A DNA stretch of 64,000 nt, taken from Parasaccharibacter apium (lineage in GTDB: Bacteria > Pseudomonadota > Alphaproteobacteria > Acetobacterales > Acetobacteraceae). The notes under the pieces were generated by a model, which saw nothing but the letters and a program-made list of their open reading frames with translations, was not told where the DNA came from and did not search any database. Made by a program: the position numbers and the translations under genes. Shown in pieces: positions 49,388-57,271 of the stretch. Every line of letters begins with the position of its first letter. Position 1 is the stretch's first letter. Where the stretch lies: assembly GCF_002592045.1 (NCBI RefSeq), contig NZ_MEJG01000002.1:62001-126000 (forward strand), read 5' to 3'.

Positions 49388-50155
49388 TCAAATCATCTTC
49401 ACGCCAATCAATAACAATAAGCTTCCTAAAATGAGCCGTTGCCATCGCTCTGGGCAGCGGCCTGCGCAATGTGTGCCAAGCCAAATACCGGGCAAGGAGC
49501 CGCTTAAAAGCAGCAACAATGTTGGCACAATAACATCACCCTCCACCCAATGGCCTGCCCCGGCAATGAGTGTGAGGGGGATAGCATGAGCAATATCAAT
49601 GGCTACGAGTTCACGCAGTGGCAAAGTGGGGTAGAGCATCACCAGCACGGCCATACCAATCGCCCCGGCCCCCACGGAGGAGAGGCTCACCATGCAGCCC
49701 AGCACAAAACCTAGCACAACCGTTAGCACCCGCGATTGCACCGGCCCACCAAGCTGATGCCGTAAGACCCATGCTTTTAAGGTGGGACGAAAGAGAATGG
49801 CAGGGGCGGTTATTAATAAGCAAATACCCAATGAGACACGAATAACCTGCGCCATTTCTTGCGGGGAGCCTATATGCCGCAGCCAAAGGAGCGCGACTGC
49901 CACACCGGGAAGGCTGCCAGACATCATCCACAACACGATAGACCAACGCACCGGCCCACATCGCCTATGTAAAAACGTGCCAAACAACTTCGTCATCGCG
50001 GCATAGATGAGGTCCGTTCCCACCGCTGCTTTAGGATGAATCCCACAAAGGAGGATAAGCAGCGGGGTCATGAGGGAGCCGCCGCCAACGCCCGTCATAC
50101 CCACTAAAAACCCCACTAACGCACCGGAGATGACATAAGCAAAATGCTGCATCAC
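49388..50155 (-). CDS. Sulfite exporter TauE/SafE family permease
   Basis: A 255-residue inner-membrane permease with about eight helices and the family's repeated glycine-rich motif (GALVGFLVGMTGVGGGSLMTP and LGFVLGCMVSLSSVGAGAIG). It is last on the strand after cysH, cysD and cysNC and ends at a terminator. A role in moving sulfite, sulfate or another sulfur compound is therefore likely. It is 120 bases from cysNC, and that gap holds a strong hairpin. Confidence 0.88.
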   Translation of the reverse strand: MMQHFAYVISGALVGFLVGMTGVGGGSLMTPLLILLCGIHPKAAVGTDLIYAAMTKLFGTFLHRRCGPVRWSIVLWMMSGSLPGVAVALLWLRHIGSPQEMAQVIRVSLGICLLITAPAILFRPTLKAWVLRHQLGGPVQSRVLTVVLGFVLGCMVSLSSVGAGAIGMAVLVMLYPTLPLRELVAIDIAHAIPLTLIAGAGHWVEGDVIVPTLLLLLSGSLPGIWLGTHCAGRCPERWQRLILGSLLLLIGVKMI

Positions 50156-50207
50156 CCTATCCTCCCTTAAAGGTGGGGCTTACCGTAATGGGTAAACTCC
50201 TCCCGTC

Positions 50208-50235
50208 CCGGCCTTTGCCTTGGCAAAAACCGGGC
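50208..50235. other. Stable hairpin between cysNC and the TauE gene
   Basis: Thirteen paired bases flank a two-base loop (CCCGGCCTTTGCC / GGCAAAAACCGGG, with two wobbles on the minus-strand RNA). There is no U-run on the minus strand. It may be an RNA processing or stabilising structure inside the operon. Confidence 0.5.
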
Positions 50236-50275
50236 TTCTTTTCCCTAAATAGACAGTCCTTACGACCTGAGCGGC

Positions 50276-52147
50276 TTACCGTACGGCTTTATGCACAGCG
50301 TCTGTTAAATGCCGTACGCTACGGGCCACATCCCCATCCCCGGGGACGATGACATCTGGCGTCTCTGGTGGCTCATAGGCAGCGGATACACCGGTAAAGG
50401 AGGCAATCCGCCCCTCCTCAGCCTGTGCATAAAGCCCCTTCGGGTCACGCTGGCGGCAAAGCTCTGGTGCGGTATCAACAAAGACCTCATGCCAATCCTC
50501 ACCGATAATCGCCCGCGCCATGGCACGATCCTGCGCTAAAGGCGACACCAAAGCGACCAACACAATCTGCCCGCTCTCTGCCAAAATCCGCGCCACATGC
50601 GCGACACGGCGGATATTCTCCCGCCTATCCTCTGGGGAGAAGCCTAGGTCGCTACACAAGCCGGAGCGCACCGTATCGCCATCTAACACTGTGACATTTA
50701 GCCCTTCATGGCTGAGAGCCTCCTCAGCATGGCGGGCGATGGTGCTTTTGCCAGCACCGGGTAAGCCTGTCAGCCAGAACACAGCACGCTTATGCCCGCG
50801 CAACCCTGCCCGAACAGCCTCACTCACACCGCTTGCCGTAGGATGAATAGCATGCGCCCCATCTGCCAACGCAGCTGGGCCGATAAGCGGTGCCCCACCG
50901 ACAATCTTCTGATGCCGGTCCACCAATACACCGCGCCCATCTGGCATCCCCGGTGCAAAGGGATCGAACAAGATATTCCGTGCGACCGCCAACGTAATCT
51001 CGGCAAAACCATCGGGGGGGACTTCATCAGCGGGGCTGAGGGTGAGGTCATCCAGATTCACCACCGCATCAATCGCCGCAACCGTCACGTCATATTCCGC
51101 TGTGGCTAAACGTAGGCGGAAGCTTTCACCCACATGCAACGGTTCACCACGCAGCCAAAAGAGCCGTGTTGTCAAACGCGCCGCTTTCAATGGGGCAGCG
51201 GCCTCATCCCCCGCAGGAAAGAGCAAATCCCCACGGTCTGGTACGAGGTCAGGCTCTAAGCGCAAAGCAATGGATTCACCAGCACCTGCAACAGGCTCAT
51301 GCGGGGCATGCCAACGGCAGACCTCCGCCACGGTGGCCTCCTGCCCTTGCCCGCCAATCACCAGCCGGTCCCCCTCCCGCACTGTGCCGCGCTCAATACG
51401 GCCTGCGACATAACGCACACCCTCAAAACGATACACATCTTGCACAGGCATACGCAAAGGCAGCGCATGACGAGAGGCTGGCGGCTGAATCTGCGCTAGG
51501 GCCTCCAACAAGGTTGGGCCTTTATACCATTCTGCCCTCTCCGAGCGGGTAGCGATGTTATCGCCATCCCGTGCCGAAGCAGGAATGACCTGCTTAACAT
51601 CAATCTCCAACCGGGCTAACAACTGGCGAATATCGCCCTCGACCTGTTTAAGCTTTGCCTCATCAAAATTGATGCTATCAGCCTTATTAAGCAGCACAAT
51701 CACATGACTAATGCCGATGAGCCGTAGCAACATCGCATGGCGGCGTGTTTGCTCGCGCACGCCCTCAGCTGCGTCAACCACCAGCACGGCAGCCTCTGCA
51801 TCCGCCGCACCGGTAATCATATTCCGTAAAAATTGCCGATGACCCGGCGCATCGACAATCACAAAATCCCGCCCATTCAGTTGGAAAGGGATGCGCGTGG
51901 AATCCACCGTCACGCCTTGGTCCCGCTCAATCTGAAGGGAATCGAGCAGGAAGCTCCATTCCACAGCAAGGCCACGCTTACGGCTACTCTCGACAATCTG
52001 GACGAGGCGGCCATCAGGCAGGCTATCTGTATCGTACAGCAAACGGCCAATCAGGGTGGATTTGCCATGGTCCACATGGCCAACAATCACAATCGGCGTG
52101 CTAACACCGTGACGCACCTGCGTAGAAGATGAATGAGGTTGTGTCAT
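50276..52147 (-). CDS. cysNC: Bifunctional sulfate adenylyltransferase subunit 1 / APS kinase
   Basis: A 623-residue fusion. The N-terminal CysN GTPase has Walker [15 protein letters not shown] and NKAD, and drives ATP sulfurylase with CysD. The C-terminal CysC kinase (from about residue 445) has GLPGAGKST and [16 protein letters not shown], and phosphorylates APS to PAPS. The ATG with AGGAGAG upstream is preferred over a GTG 18 bases earlier that overlaps cysD. The kinase looks unnecessary for reduction because CysH here resembles an APS reductase. Confidence 0.95.
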   Translation of the reverse strand: MTQPHSSSTQVRHGVSTPIVIVGHVDHGKSTLIGRLLYDTDSLPDGRLVQIVESSRKRGLAVEWSFLLDSLQIERDQGVTVDSTRIPFQLNGRDFVIVDAPGHRQFLRNMITGAADAEAAVLVVDAAEGVREQTRRHAMLLRLIGISHVIVLLNKADSINFDEAKLKQVEGDIRQLLARLEIDVKQVIPASARDGDNIATRSERAEWYKGPTLLEALAQIQPPASRHALPLRMPVQDVYRFEGVRYVAGRIERGTVREGDRLVIGGQGQEATVAEVCRWHAPHEPVAGAGESIALRLEPDLVPDRGDLLFPAGDEAAAPLKAARLTTRLFWLRGEPLHVGESFRLRLATAEYDVTVAAIDAVVNLDDLTLSPADEVPPDGFAEITLAVARNILFDPFAPGMPDGRGVLVDRHQKIVGGAPLIGPAALADGAHAIHPTASGVSEAVRAGLRGHKRAVFWLTGLPGAGKSTIARHAEEALSHEGLNVTVLDGDTVRSGLCSDLGFSPEDRRENIRRVAHVARILAESGQIVLVALVSPLAQDRAMARAIIGEDWHEVFVDTAPELCRQRDPKGLYAQAEEGRIASFTGVSAAYEPPETPDVIVPGDGDVARSVRHLTDAVHKAVR

Positions 52148-52161
52148 CGTTAAAGCTCTCC

Positions 52162-52980
52162 TCACAAATAGCCAGCAACGCGGAGACGCTCAAACGCATC
52201 TTCTGATTCATGGTCCATAGCGCGGCCCGCCCGCTCGGACGTGCGGCTTGTCTCAAGCTCGGCAATAACCTCCGCTACGGTGGAGGCTTGGCTCTCAATC
52301 GGGCTGGTAATGTCTTGGTCGCCTAGCGAGCGATAACGCTTGCCATCTTTTGCGAAATAGAGGTCCACTAACGGAATATTTTCGCGCTCAATATACCGCC
52401 AAATATCTAGCTCCCGCCATGCCAGCAGCGGATGAACACGCACATGCATCCCCTCCTCATAAGGGGTAGCATATTGGTCCCAAAACTCTGGCGGTTGGTT
52501 CCGCACATCCCATTGATGGCTCGCCCCGCGCGGGCTAAAGACGCGCTCTTTAGCACGGGTCGCCTGCTCATCCCGCCGGATACCAGCCACAACACCGCGG
52601 AACTTATGCTTATCAATCAAATTCGCTAACCCGACCGTCTTGCGCGCAGCAGAGCGTGCAGCGGGGGGGAGAGACGAGTCCATCTCCTCCACGGGGGGAC
52701 ATTCCCCTAAAATAAGGTCTAAGTTCCATTTTTTGGCGTATTCATCACGAAACGCATACATCTCAGGGAACTTCTTACCCGTATCCACATGCATCACTGG
52801 GAAAGGGACATGGCCCATAAACGCCTTACGCGCGAGCCAGACCATCACATTGCTATCTTTGCCTAAAGACCATAGCAGGGCCATAGGCTTCAGCTTGCGA
52901 TAAGCCTCCCGCAGGATGAAGATGCTCTGGGCCTCTAATTGGTCCAAACCATCCATAATATGTGCGTCTTGCAGAGCCAT
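52162..52980 (-). CDS. cysD: Sulfate adenylyltransferase subunit 2
   Basis: Catalytic subunit of ATP sulfurylase: sulfate + ATP to APS. The 272 residues (somewhat shorter than the roughly 300 of E. coli) have the PP-loop [31 protein letters not shown] and the C-terminal [31 protein letters not shown] ribosome-binding site is present. It lies 41 bases after cysH and 14 bases before the cysNC start. Confidence 0.96.
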   Translation of the reverse strand: MALQDAHIMDGLDQLEAQSIFILREAYRKLKPMALLWSLGKDSNVMVWLARKAFMGHVPFPVMHVDTGKKFPEMYAFRDEYAKKWNLDLILGECPPVEEMDSSLPPAARSAARKTVGLANLIDKHKFRGVVAGIRRDEQATRAKERVFSPRGASHQWDVRNQPPEFWDQYATPYEEGMHVRVHPLLAWRELDIWRYIERENIPLVDLYFAKDGKRYRSLGDQDITSPIESQASTVAEVIAELETSRTSERAGRAMDHESEDAFERLRVAGYL

Positions 52981-53021
52981 GCCTGCTCCCTTTCCTTACT
53001 GATAAACCCGATAGTCGGGCG

Positions 53022-53801
53022 TCATTCTACGGGCCGTTCCGCTAATAAAGCCGTGGCTGAGATCTCTTCCTTATCCGCACCGGGTGGCGGCGTAACAGGC
53101 ACAGGGCGGTGTAGGCCACATTCCGTTTTCGCAAGCCCAGCCCAGCGGCCTGCGCGGCTATCCTCACCCGCACCAACGGGCCTTGTGCAAGGCTCACACC
53201 CAATAGAGCGATAACCACGCGCAACAAGAGGATGAGCAGGCAAGGCTTTCTCCTTCATAAAGTCAGCAATCTGCGCCTCACTCCACCCAGCAAGGGGGTT
53301 AAGCTTTACACTGCCATCCGCCTGCCGCTCAGCCACTGGGAGGGCTGCCCGCGTGGCTGCTTGCATACGCTTACGCCCCGTCACCCAAATATCAAACTCT
53401 GGCAGAACAACATCCAAAGGCTCTACTTTACGCAGGGCACAACACGCATCAGGGTCGAAAGCCACAAGCTGGCCCTCCGGGTCACGATACTCGACCTCTT
53501 TACGCGCAGGCTGGAGGGTGCGGACATCCTCCAACCCCAAATGCTGGCTTAGCTCATCACGATAGGCCAAAGTCTCCGGGAAATGCCGCCCTGTATCGAG
53601 GAAGAAAACCGGCACGGCTTTATCCTGCGCGGCAATCTGCGCGAGTAATACGGCGGACTCCGCCCCAAAGGAAGAAATCACCGCCACGCGACCGGGAAAA
53701 CGTGCCAAAACAGAGGCCAGCACACGCCCTGTTTCCTCCTCTGACGCAGCAACAACCCCCTGATGAGGGAGGGTTTGAAATTCATCCTCCGAGACTGCCA
53801 C
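53022..53801 (-). CDS. cysH: Assimilatory adenylyl-sulfate reductase (CysH)
   Basis: Reduces APS (or PAPS) to sulfite with thioredoxin. The PP-loop-like site is ISSFGAESAVLL, and the catalytic cysteine is in KTECGLHRP. Two Cys pairs (DACCALRK and GCEPCTRP) are the 4Fe-4S ligands that mark APS reductases rather than the cluster-free PAPS enzymes. The start chosen is a GTG with AGGAGCAGGG upstream, giving 259 residues. The open frame extends 33 codons further upstream into AT-rich DNA, but that part looks non-coding. It is the first gene of the cys operon; no sulfite reductase gene is in the window. Confidence 0.92.
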   Translation of the reverse strand: MAVSEDEFQTLPHQGVVAASEEETGRVLASVLARFPGRVAVISSFGAESAVLLAQIAAQDKAVPVFFLDTGRHFPETLAYRDELSQHLGLEDVRTLQPARKEVEYRDPEGQLVAFDPDACCALRKVEPLDVVLPEFDIWVTGRKRMQAATRAALPVAERQADGSVKLNPLAGWSEAQIADFMKEKALPAHPLVARGYRSIGCEPCTRPVGAGEDSRAGRWAGLAKTECGLHRPVPVTPPPGADKEEISATALLAERPVE

Positions 53802-53888
53802 GTACCCTGCTCCTGCATCTTTAATACGATAAGAAAGAGAGTAATTGCATAATCCACTAACTTCAATGTGTATTTTATATAAAAAATG

Positions 53889-53904
53889 AAAAATGATCAT
53901 TTTT
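53889..53904. promoter_or_regulatory. Perfect palindrome in the AT-rich cysH upstream region
   Basis: A 16-base perfect palindrome (AAAAATGATCATTTTT) lies 88 bases before the cysH GTG in a 197-base, strongly AT-rich gap. It could be an operator for sulfur control. I do not recognise a known consensus, and AT-rich DNA yields such palindromes more easily. Confidence 0.35.
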
Positions 53905-53998
53905 TGATGATATAAAGATAGCTTTACAAAGAAATTCAGCCAAAATATTTGCTTTTATTAAACTATTTATATTCGTTGTTTATTCTCTCGCAGCATCC

Positions 53999-55684
53999 TT
54001 AAAAGCGGAAGGTCAACGCAGAGAGCATATAAGTCCCATTCTTTCCCCCCGCTTGCCGCATCCGATGGGTAAGAAAAATAGCCCCACCATCAAGCTGCCA
54101 ATTCACATGCTGTTGAAGCTGAAATTGCACCTGTCCTTGCGGTTGTAACCCCACGGCACGCCCTGCCGCCCTTAGACGAGACCCCGCTAAAAAGGAAAAA
54201 GGCGATGAGGAGTTATACAGCCCATCATGCACGCTCTCTCGCCATAAATACGGCACACGAATACGAATATTCATAAAGGGGCGAGGCACAATGCTCATGA
54301 GTGGGCCTGCACTAATAAGGTTAGCCCGCGCTATCGTCCGTGTGAGGTCGAATGTCGCATTACGCGGGGAGAAAGGGGCCGAGAATGTTCCCTCCGTACC
54401 ATGTGCGCGACGATTATCCCCCCCGCTATAAGCCTCCGCCTGCACACCGAGGAAGGGATGTAAGGAGGAGGAAGAATGACGCCAGCCCGCCACACCACGC
54501 ACAGCCCATGCGCTCACTGGGCGGCTGCCGATAGCAGATTTGCTCGGATGGAACCGCCCTGCCTGATAGACGCCACTAACATCATACTCAAAGGCGGGGG
54601 CCGAGCCATACCAGCGGAACCCGCCATTTTGGCGCGTCTGCGTGCCAGCCTCGCTTCCTTTAAGCTGGGCGATAGCGGCAGGCTTCCCCCCATAGTGAAA
54701 ACCCATCCAAAATAGGTCCAAAAAAGAATGAACCTGCTGTCCTGCGATAGAAAAACGCGGCAGAGCGACCGTAACATCGCCCCCATAAAGGCGCGTTCCA
54801 TCATCAAATCCGCCGCCCATGATGGTATCTCGCGTCACTTGTGTTGCCACAAAATTATACACATCAACCCGCACACGCTCCCACATGGCATAGCCTCGCG
54901 CGCCATTCCATGAGAGTTGCACATTAGGGGTCTCACGGGCGTAAATCAGCCATGAAGGGGCATCCAAAAATTGCTGCCGCCCGACCATTACGCCTGTTTT
55001 AGCACCTAGAAGCTTCTGCTCGTAACGAACAAAAAGCTGCTGCAAGCCAAGCCTACGCCGCCATGTCGCGTTATAGCCGTAATAATTCCACCCTGCGGCC
55101 TCGCCATTATTAAGCTGCCCGAATATCTGCCAATGCGTGCCGAGATGCAGCTCTGCCCCCAACAAATTACGCACTGTAAACCGGCCAGAATGACGCTTAC
55201 CCACTGTGCCAAGCATCGGGCTGGATTCATACCAGTTCCGAATCCGTGATTCCCCGGAGAGGGTCAGCCAAATACTGCCTGATTCATTCAGACGAATCGC
55301 TTTTAGAGGGTCCAGAAAATCCGTGTAATTCTTCGGGTCTTTTTTGCTGCTCCAATCCTCAGCCCATGGGGCCACACCATAAACCCCCACCGGGCCAAAA
55401 CCTGCGAACTCCCCATTCCCCCAATTGAAAGCCCCCCAATCGCCCTGATGTCGCTTTTTAGAACGATTCTGCTCCAGCGTGACACGGCGTGGTTGGCCAA
55501 TCACCCCCGCCCCCGGCATGACCTCCACCGCTGGCGGGGGCTTATCCTCTGCCTGTAACGGCCCTACCCCGCCAAAGCACGCCGATGCCACCATCACAAT
55601 AGATGCCCATACAGGGCCATCCCATTTTGGCACATCACCAATGATATACGCACGAGCATGGCGTGATGACGAGGCGGGGGGCAT
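53999..55684 (-). CDS. Alginate-export-family outer-membrane porin
   Basis: A 561-residue outer-membrane beta-barrel. An export signal lies within the first 45 residues, ending LQAED, with an unusually long N-terminal part. The body matches the AlgE-like alginate export family pattern (SGESRIRNWYESS, VRNLLGAELHLGTHWQIFGQLNNGEAAG, FVRYEQKLLGAKTGVMVGRQQ) and ends in LTFRF with a terminal Phe. In acetic acid bacteria such porins need not export alginate; uptake or release of sugars or acids is as plausible. Two palindromes lie upstream. The cys operon follows on the same strand after an AT-rich gap. Confidence 0.8.
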   Translation of the reverse strand: MPPASSSRHARAYIIGDVPKWDGPVWASIVMVASACFGGVGPLQAEDKPPPAVEVMPGAGVIGQPRRVTLEQNRSKKRHQGDWGAFNWGNGEFAGFGPVGVYGVAPWAEDWSSKKDPKNYTDFLDPLKAIRLNESGSIWLTLSGESRIRNWYESSPMLGTVGKRHSGRFTVRNLLGAELHLGTHWQIFGQLNNGEAAGWNYYGYNATWRRRLGLQQLFVRYEQKLLGAKTGVMVGRQQFLDAPSWLIYARETPNVQLSWNGARGYAMWERVRVDVYNFVATQVTRDTIMGGGFDDGTRLYGGDVTVALPRFSIAGQQVHSFLDLFWMGFHYGGKPAAIAQLKGSEAGTQTRQNGGFRWYGSAPAFEYDVSGVYQAGRFHPSKSAIGSRPVSAWAVRGVAGWRHSSSSLHPFLGVQAEAYSGGDNRRAHGTEGTFSAPFSPRNATFDLTRTIARANLISAGPLMSIVPRPFMNIRIRVPYLWRESVHDGLYNSSSPFSFLAGSRLRAAGRAVGLQPQGQVQFQLQQHVNWQLDGGAIFLTHRMRQAGGKNGTYMLSALTFRF

Positions 55685-55699
55685 GGGGCATCCATTTAT

Positions 55700-55732
55700 A
55701 CGTTATGTAATAGTGCAATATATTACATACGT
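55700..55732. promoter_or_regulatory. Candidate operator upstream of the porin gene
   Basis: An inverted repeat TATGTAATA-N8-TATTACATA with outer ACG/CGT arms (one extra T on the left) lies 16 bases before the porin ATG. A repressor or activator of the porin would fit. It does not match the Zur-like site at 49312 or any consensus I can name. Confidence 0.5.
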
Positions 55733-55752
55733 TTTTATCCCCTTTGTGAAGT

Positions 55753-55772
55753 CGTGAAATTATAATTCCACG
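55753..55772. promoter_or_regulatory. Second palindrome upstream of the porin gene
   Basis: CGTGAAATTATAATTCCACG is a 20-base palindrome with one mismatched pair. It lies between rdgB and the porin gene, and could be a second operator or a weak 3' hairpin of rdgB. Confidence 0.4.
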
Positions 55773-55787
55773 ATTATTTTTCCGATT

Positions 55788-56411
55788 CTACGCCACACAA
55801 TCTTGCAAAAAGCGGGCCATGGCCTGTCCACGATGGCTGAAACGGTTTTTCTCCTCCTCGGTCATTTCGGCAAAACGGCGGCTCTCCCCTTCAGGGATAA
55901 AGATAGGGTCATAACCATGGCCATGCGTCCCACGCGGGGGCCATGCGACATGGCCATGACATGCCGCCTCTACCATACGATACGCCCCATCAGGCCACGC
56001 CACACATAAGACCACAACAAAAGAGGCCCCTTTATCAGCAGAGCCACTCGCCTGCATCGCCTCATATACGCGGTTCATCGCGAGGGTCATATCACGCTGC
56101 GGACCAGCCCAGCGGGCGGAATACACACCCGGCTTGCCGTTAAGGGCTGCAACGCAAAAACCGGAATCATCTGCCAGAGCAGGTAGGCCGGTCGCTTTTG
56201 CTGCGGCCGCGGCCTTAATCAGCGCATTCCCGGCAAAATCCGCTGCGGTTTCCTCTGGCTCTGACAAATTTAATGCCGCTGCGGAGCGGACTGTAATGCC
56301 GCTCTCCGCCAATAAGAGAGAGAACTCTCGTAATTTGCCTTGATTATGGCTAGCGAGGACAAGCTCACTCCCCCGCGCTAGGCGGCGCATTTTATCTTCA
56401 TAATGCGGCAT
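55788..56411 (-). CDS. rdgB: XTP/dITP diphosphatase (RdgB/HAM1)
   Basis: House-cleaning pyrophosphatase for non-canonical purine nucleotides. The 207 residues show LVLASHNQGKLREFSLLL at the start of the domain, ADDSGFCVAALNGKPGVYSARWAG in the centre and FAEMTEEEKNRFSHRGQA near the end. It starts five bases after rph with GGGAGG inside the rph end as its ribosome-binding site. The rph-rdgB order is typical of alphaproteobacteria. Confidence 0.95.
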   Translation of the reverse strand: MPHYEDKMRRLARGSELVLASHNQGKLREFSLLLAESGITVRSAAALNLSEPEETAADFAGNALIKAAAAAKATGLPALADDSGFCVAALNGKPGVYSARWAGPQRDMTLAMNRVYEAMQASGSADKGASFVVVLCVAWPDGAYRMVEAACHGHVAWPPRGTHGHGYDPIFIPEGESRRFAEMTEEEKNRFSHRGQAMARFLQDCVA

Positions 56412-56416
56412 AAAGC

Positions 56417-57136
56417 TTAGCCTCCCTTTTTACGAGTGAGAGCTTCTTTCTGCACGGCAAAGAGGGTCTGTGTGCCTTTCTGTGCAAGGTCAAAAAGCTG
56501 TTGGAACTCCTCCGGGCGGAAGGGGCGATCCTCCGCTGTGCCTTGAATCTCCACAATCCCGCCATCGGCTGTGAGGACAAAATTGGTATCGGCCTGCGCG
56601 CTGCTATCTTCTTGATAATCAAGGTCCAACACAGCCCCGGCCTCTGTCAAACCACACGATACAGCTGCGACTTGTGCGGTCAGAGCTTTGCTTTTGCCCA
56701 TCCCCTCCAACGCATGCGCCAGGGCAACCCATGCCCCGGTAATGGAGGCACAACGCGTCCCGCCATCGGCATTCAGCACGTCACAATCTAGCGTAATCAT
56801 ACATTCGCCAAGGGCTTTAAGGTCCACACAAGCCCGAAGGGACCGCCCAATGAGCCGCTGAATCTCCTGCGTGCGGCCTGATTGCTTGCCCCGTGCTGCC
56901 TCGCGGGAGCCACGCGTATGAGTCGCGCGCGGTAACATGCCATATTCCGCCGTTACCCACCCTTGGCCCTGCCCTCGCAGGAAAGGTGGCACCCGTGTCT
57001 CGACCGAGGCCGTGCAGAGCACTTCCGTCCCCCCTACGCGAATCAGCGCAGAGCCTTCCGCATGAGTAGCAAAGCCTGTCTCGATTGTAACAGAACGGAG
57101 GGCATCGGCAGCGCGACCGGAGGGACGTGTAACCAT
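56417..57136 (-). CDS. rph: Ribonuclease PH
   Basis: Phosphate-dependent 3'-5' exoribonuclease that trims tRNA ends. The 239 residues match the family, with [11 protein letters not shown] at the start, the [25 protein letters not shown] region and [18 protein letters not shown]. It is transcribed with rdgB and divergent from the PBP1A gene. Confidence 0.96.
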   Translation of the reverse strand: MVTRPSGRAADALRSVTIETGFATHAEGSALIRVGGTEVLCTASVETRVPPFLRGQGQGWVTAEYGMLPRATHTRGSREAARGKQSGRTQEIQRLIGRSLRACVDLKALGECMITLDCDVLNADGGTRCASITGAWVALAHALEGMGKSKALTAQVAAVSCGLTEAGAVLDLDYQEDSSAQADTNFVLTADGGIVEIQGTAEDRPFRPEEFQQLFDLAQKGTQTLFAVQKEALTRKKGG

Positions 57137-57271
57137 AAAACTGAATCCTTAACTCTTTTTAAAACAAGCCCCACAATAAGGCTTATCCTATGGGCGTCCA
57201 GCACCGTACCATAAAACAGAGCCTATGAGGCTGCCTCCCGTTTTTTTATTGACCATGTTATAGAGGGCAGC

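Noticed and set aside
53802-53900. N-terminal extension of CysH
   Set aside because: The extra 33 codons are AT-rich and unlike any CysH N-terminus. The GTG at 53801 has a strong ribosome-binding site.
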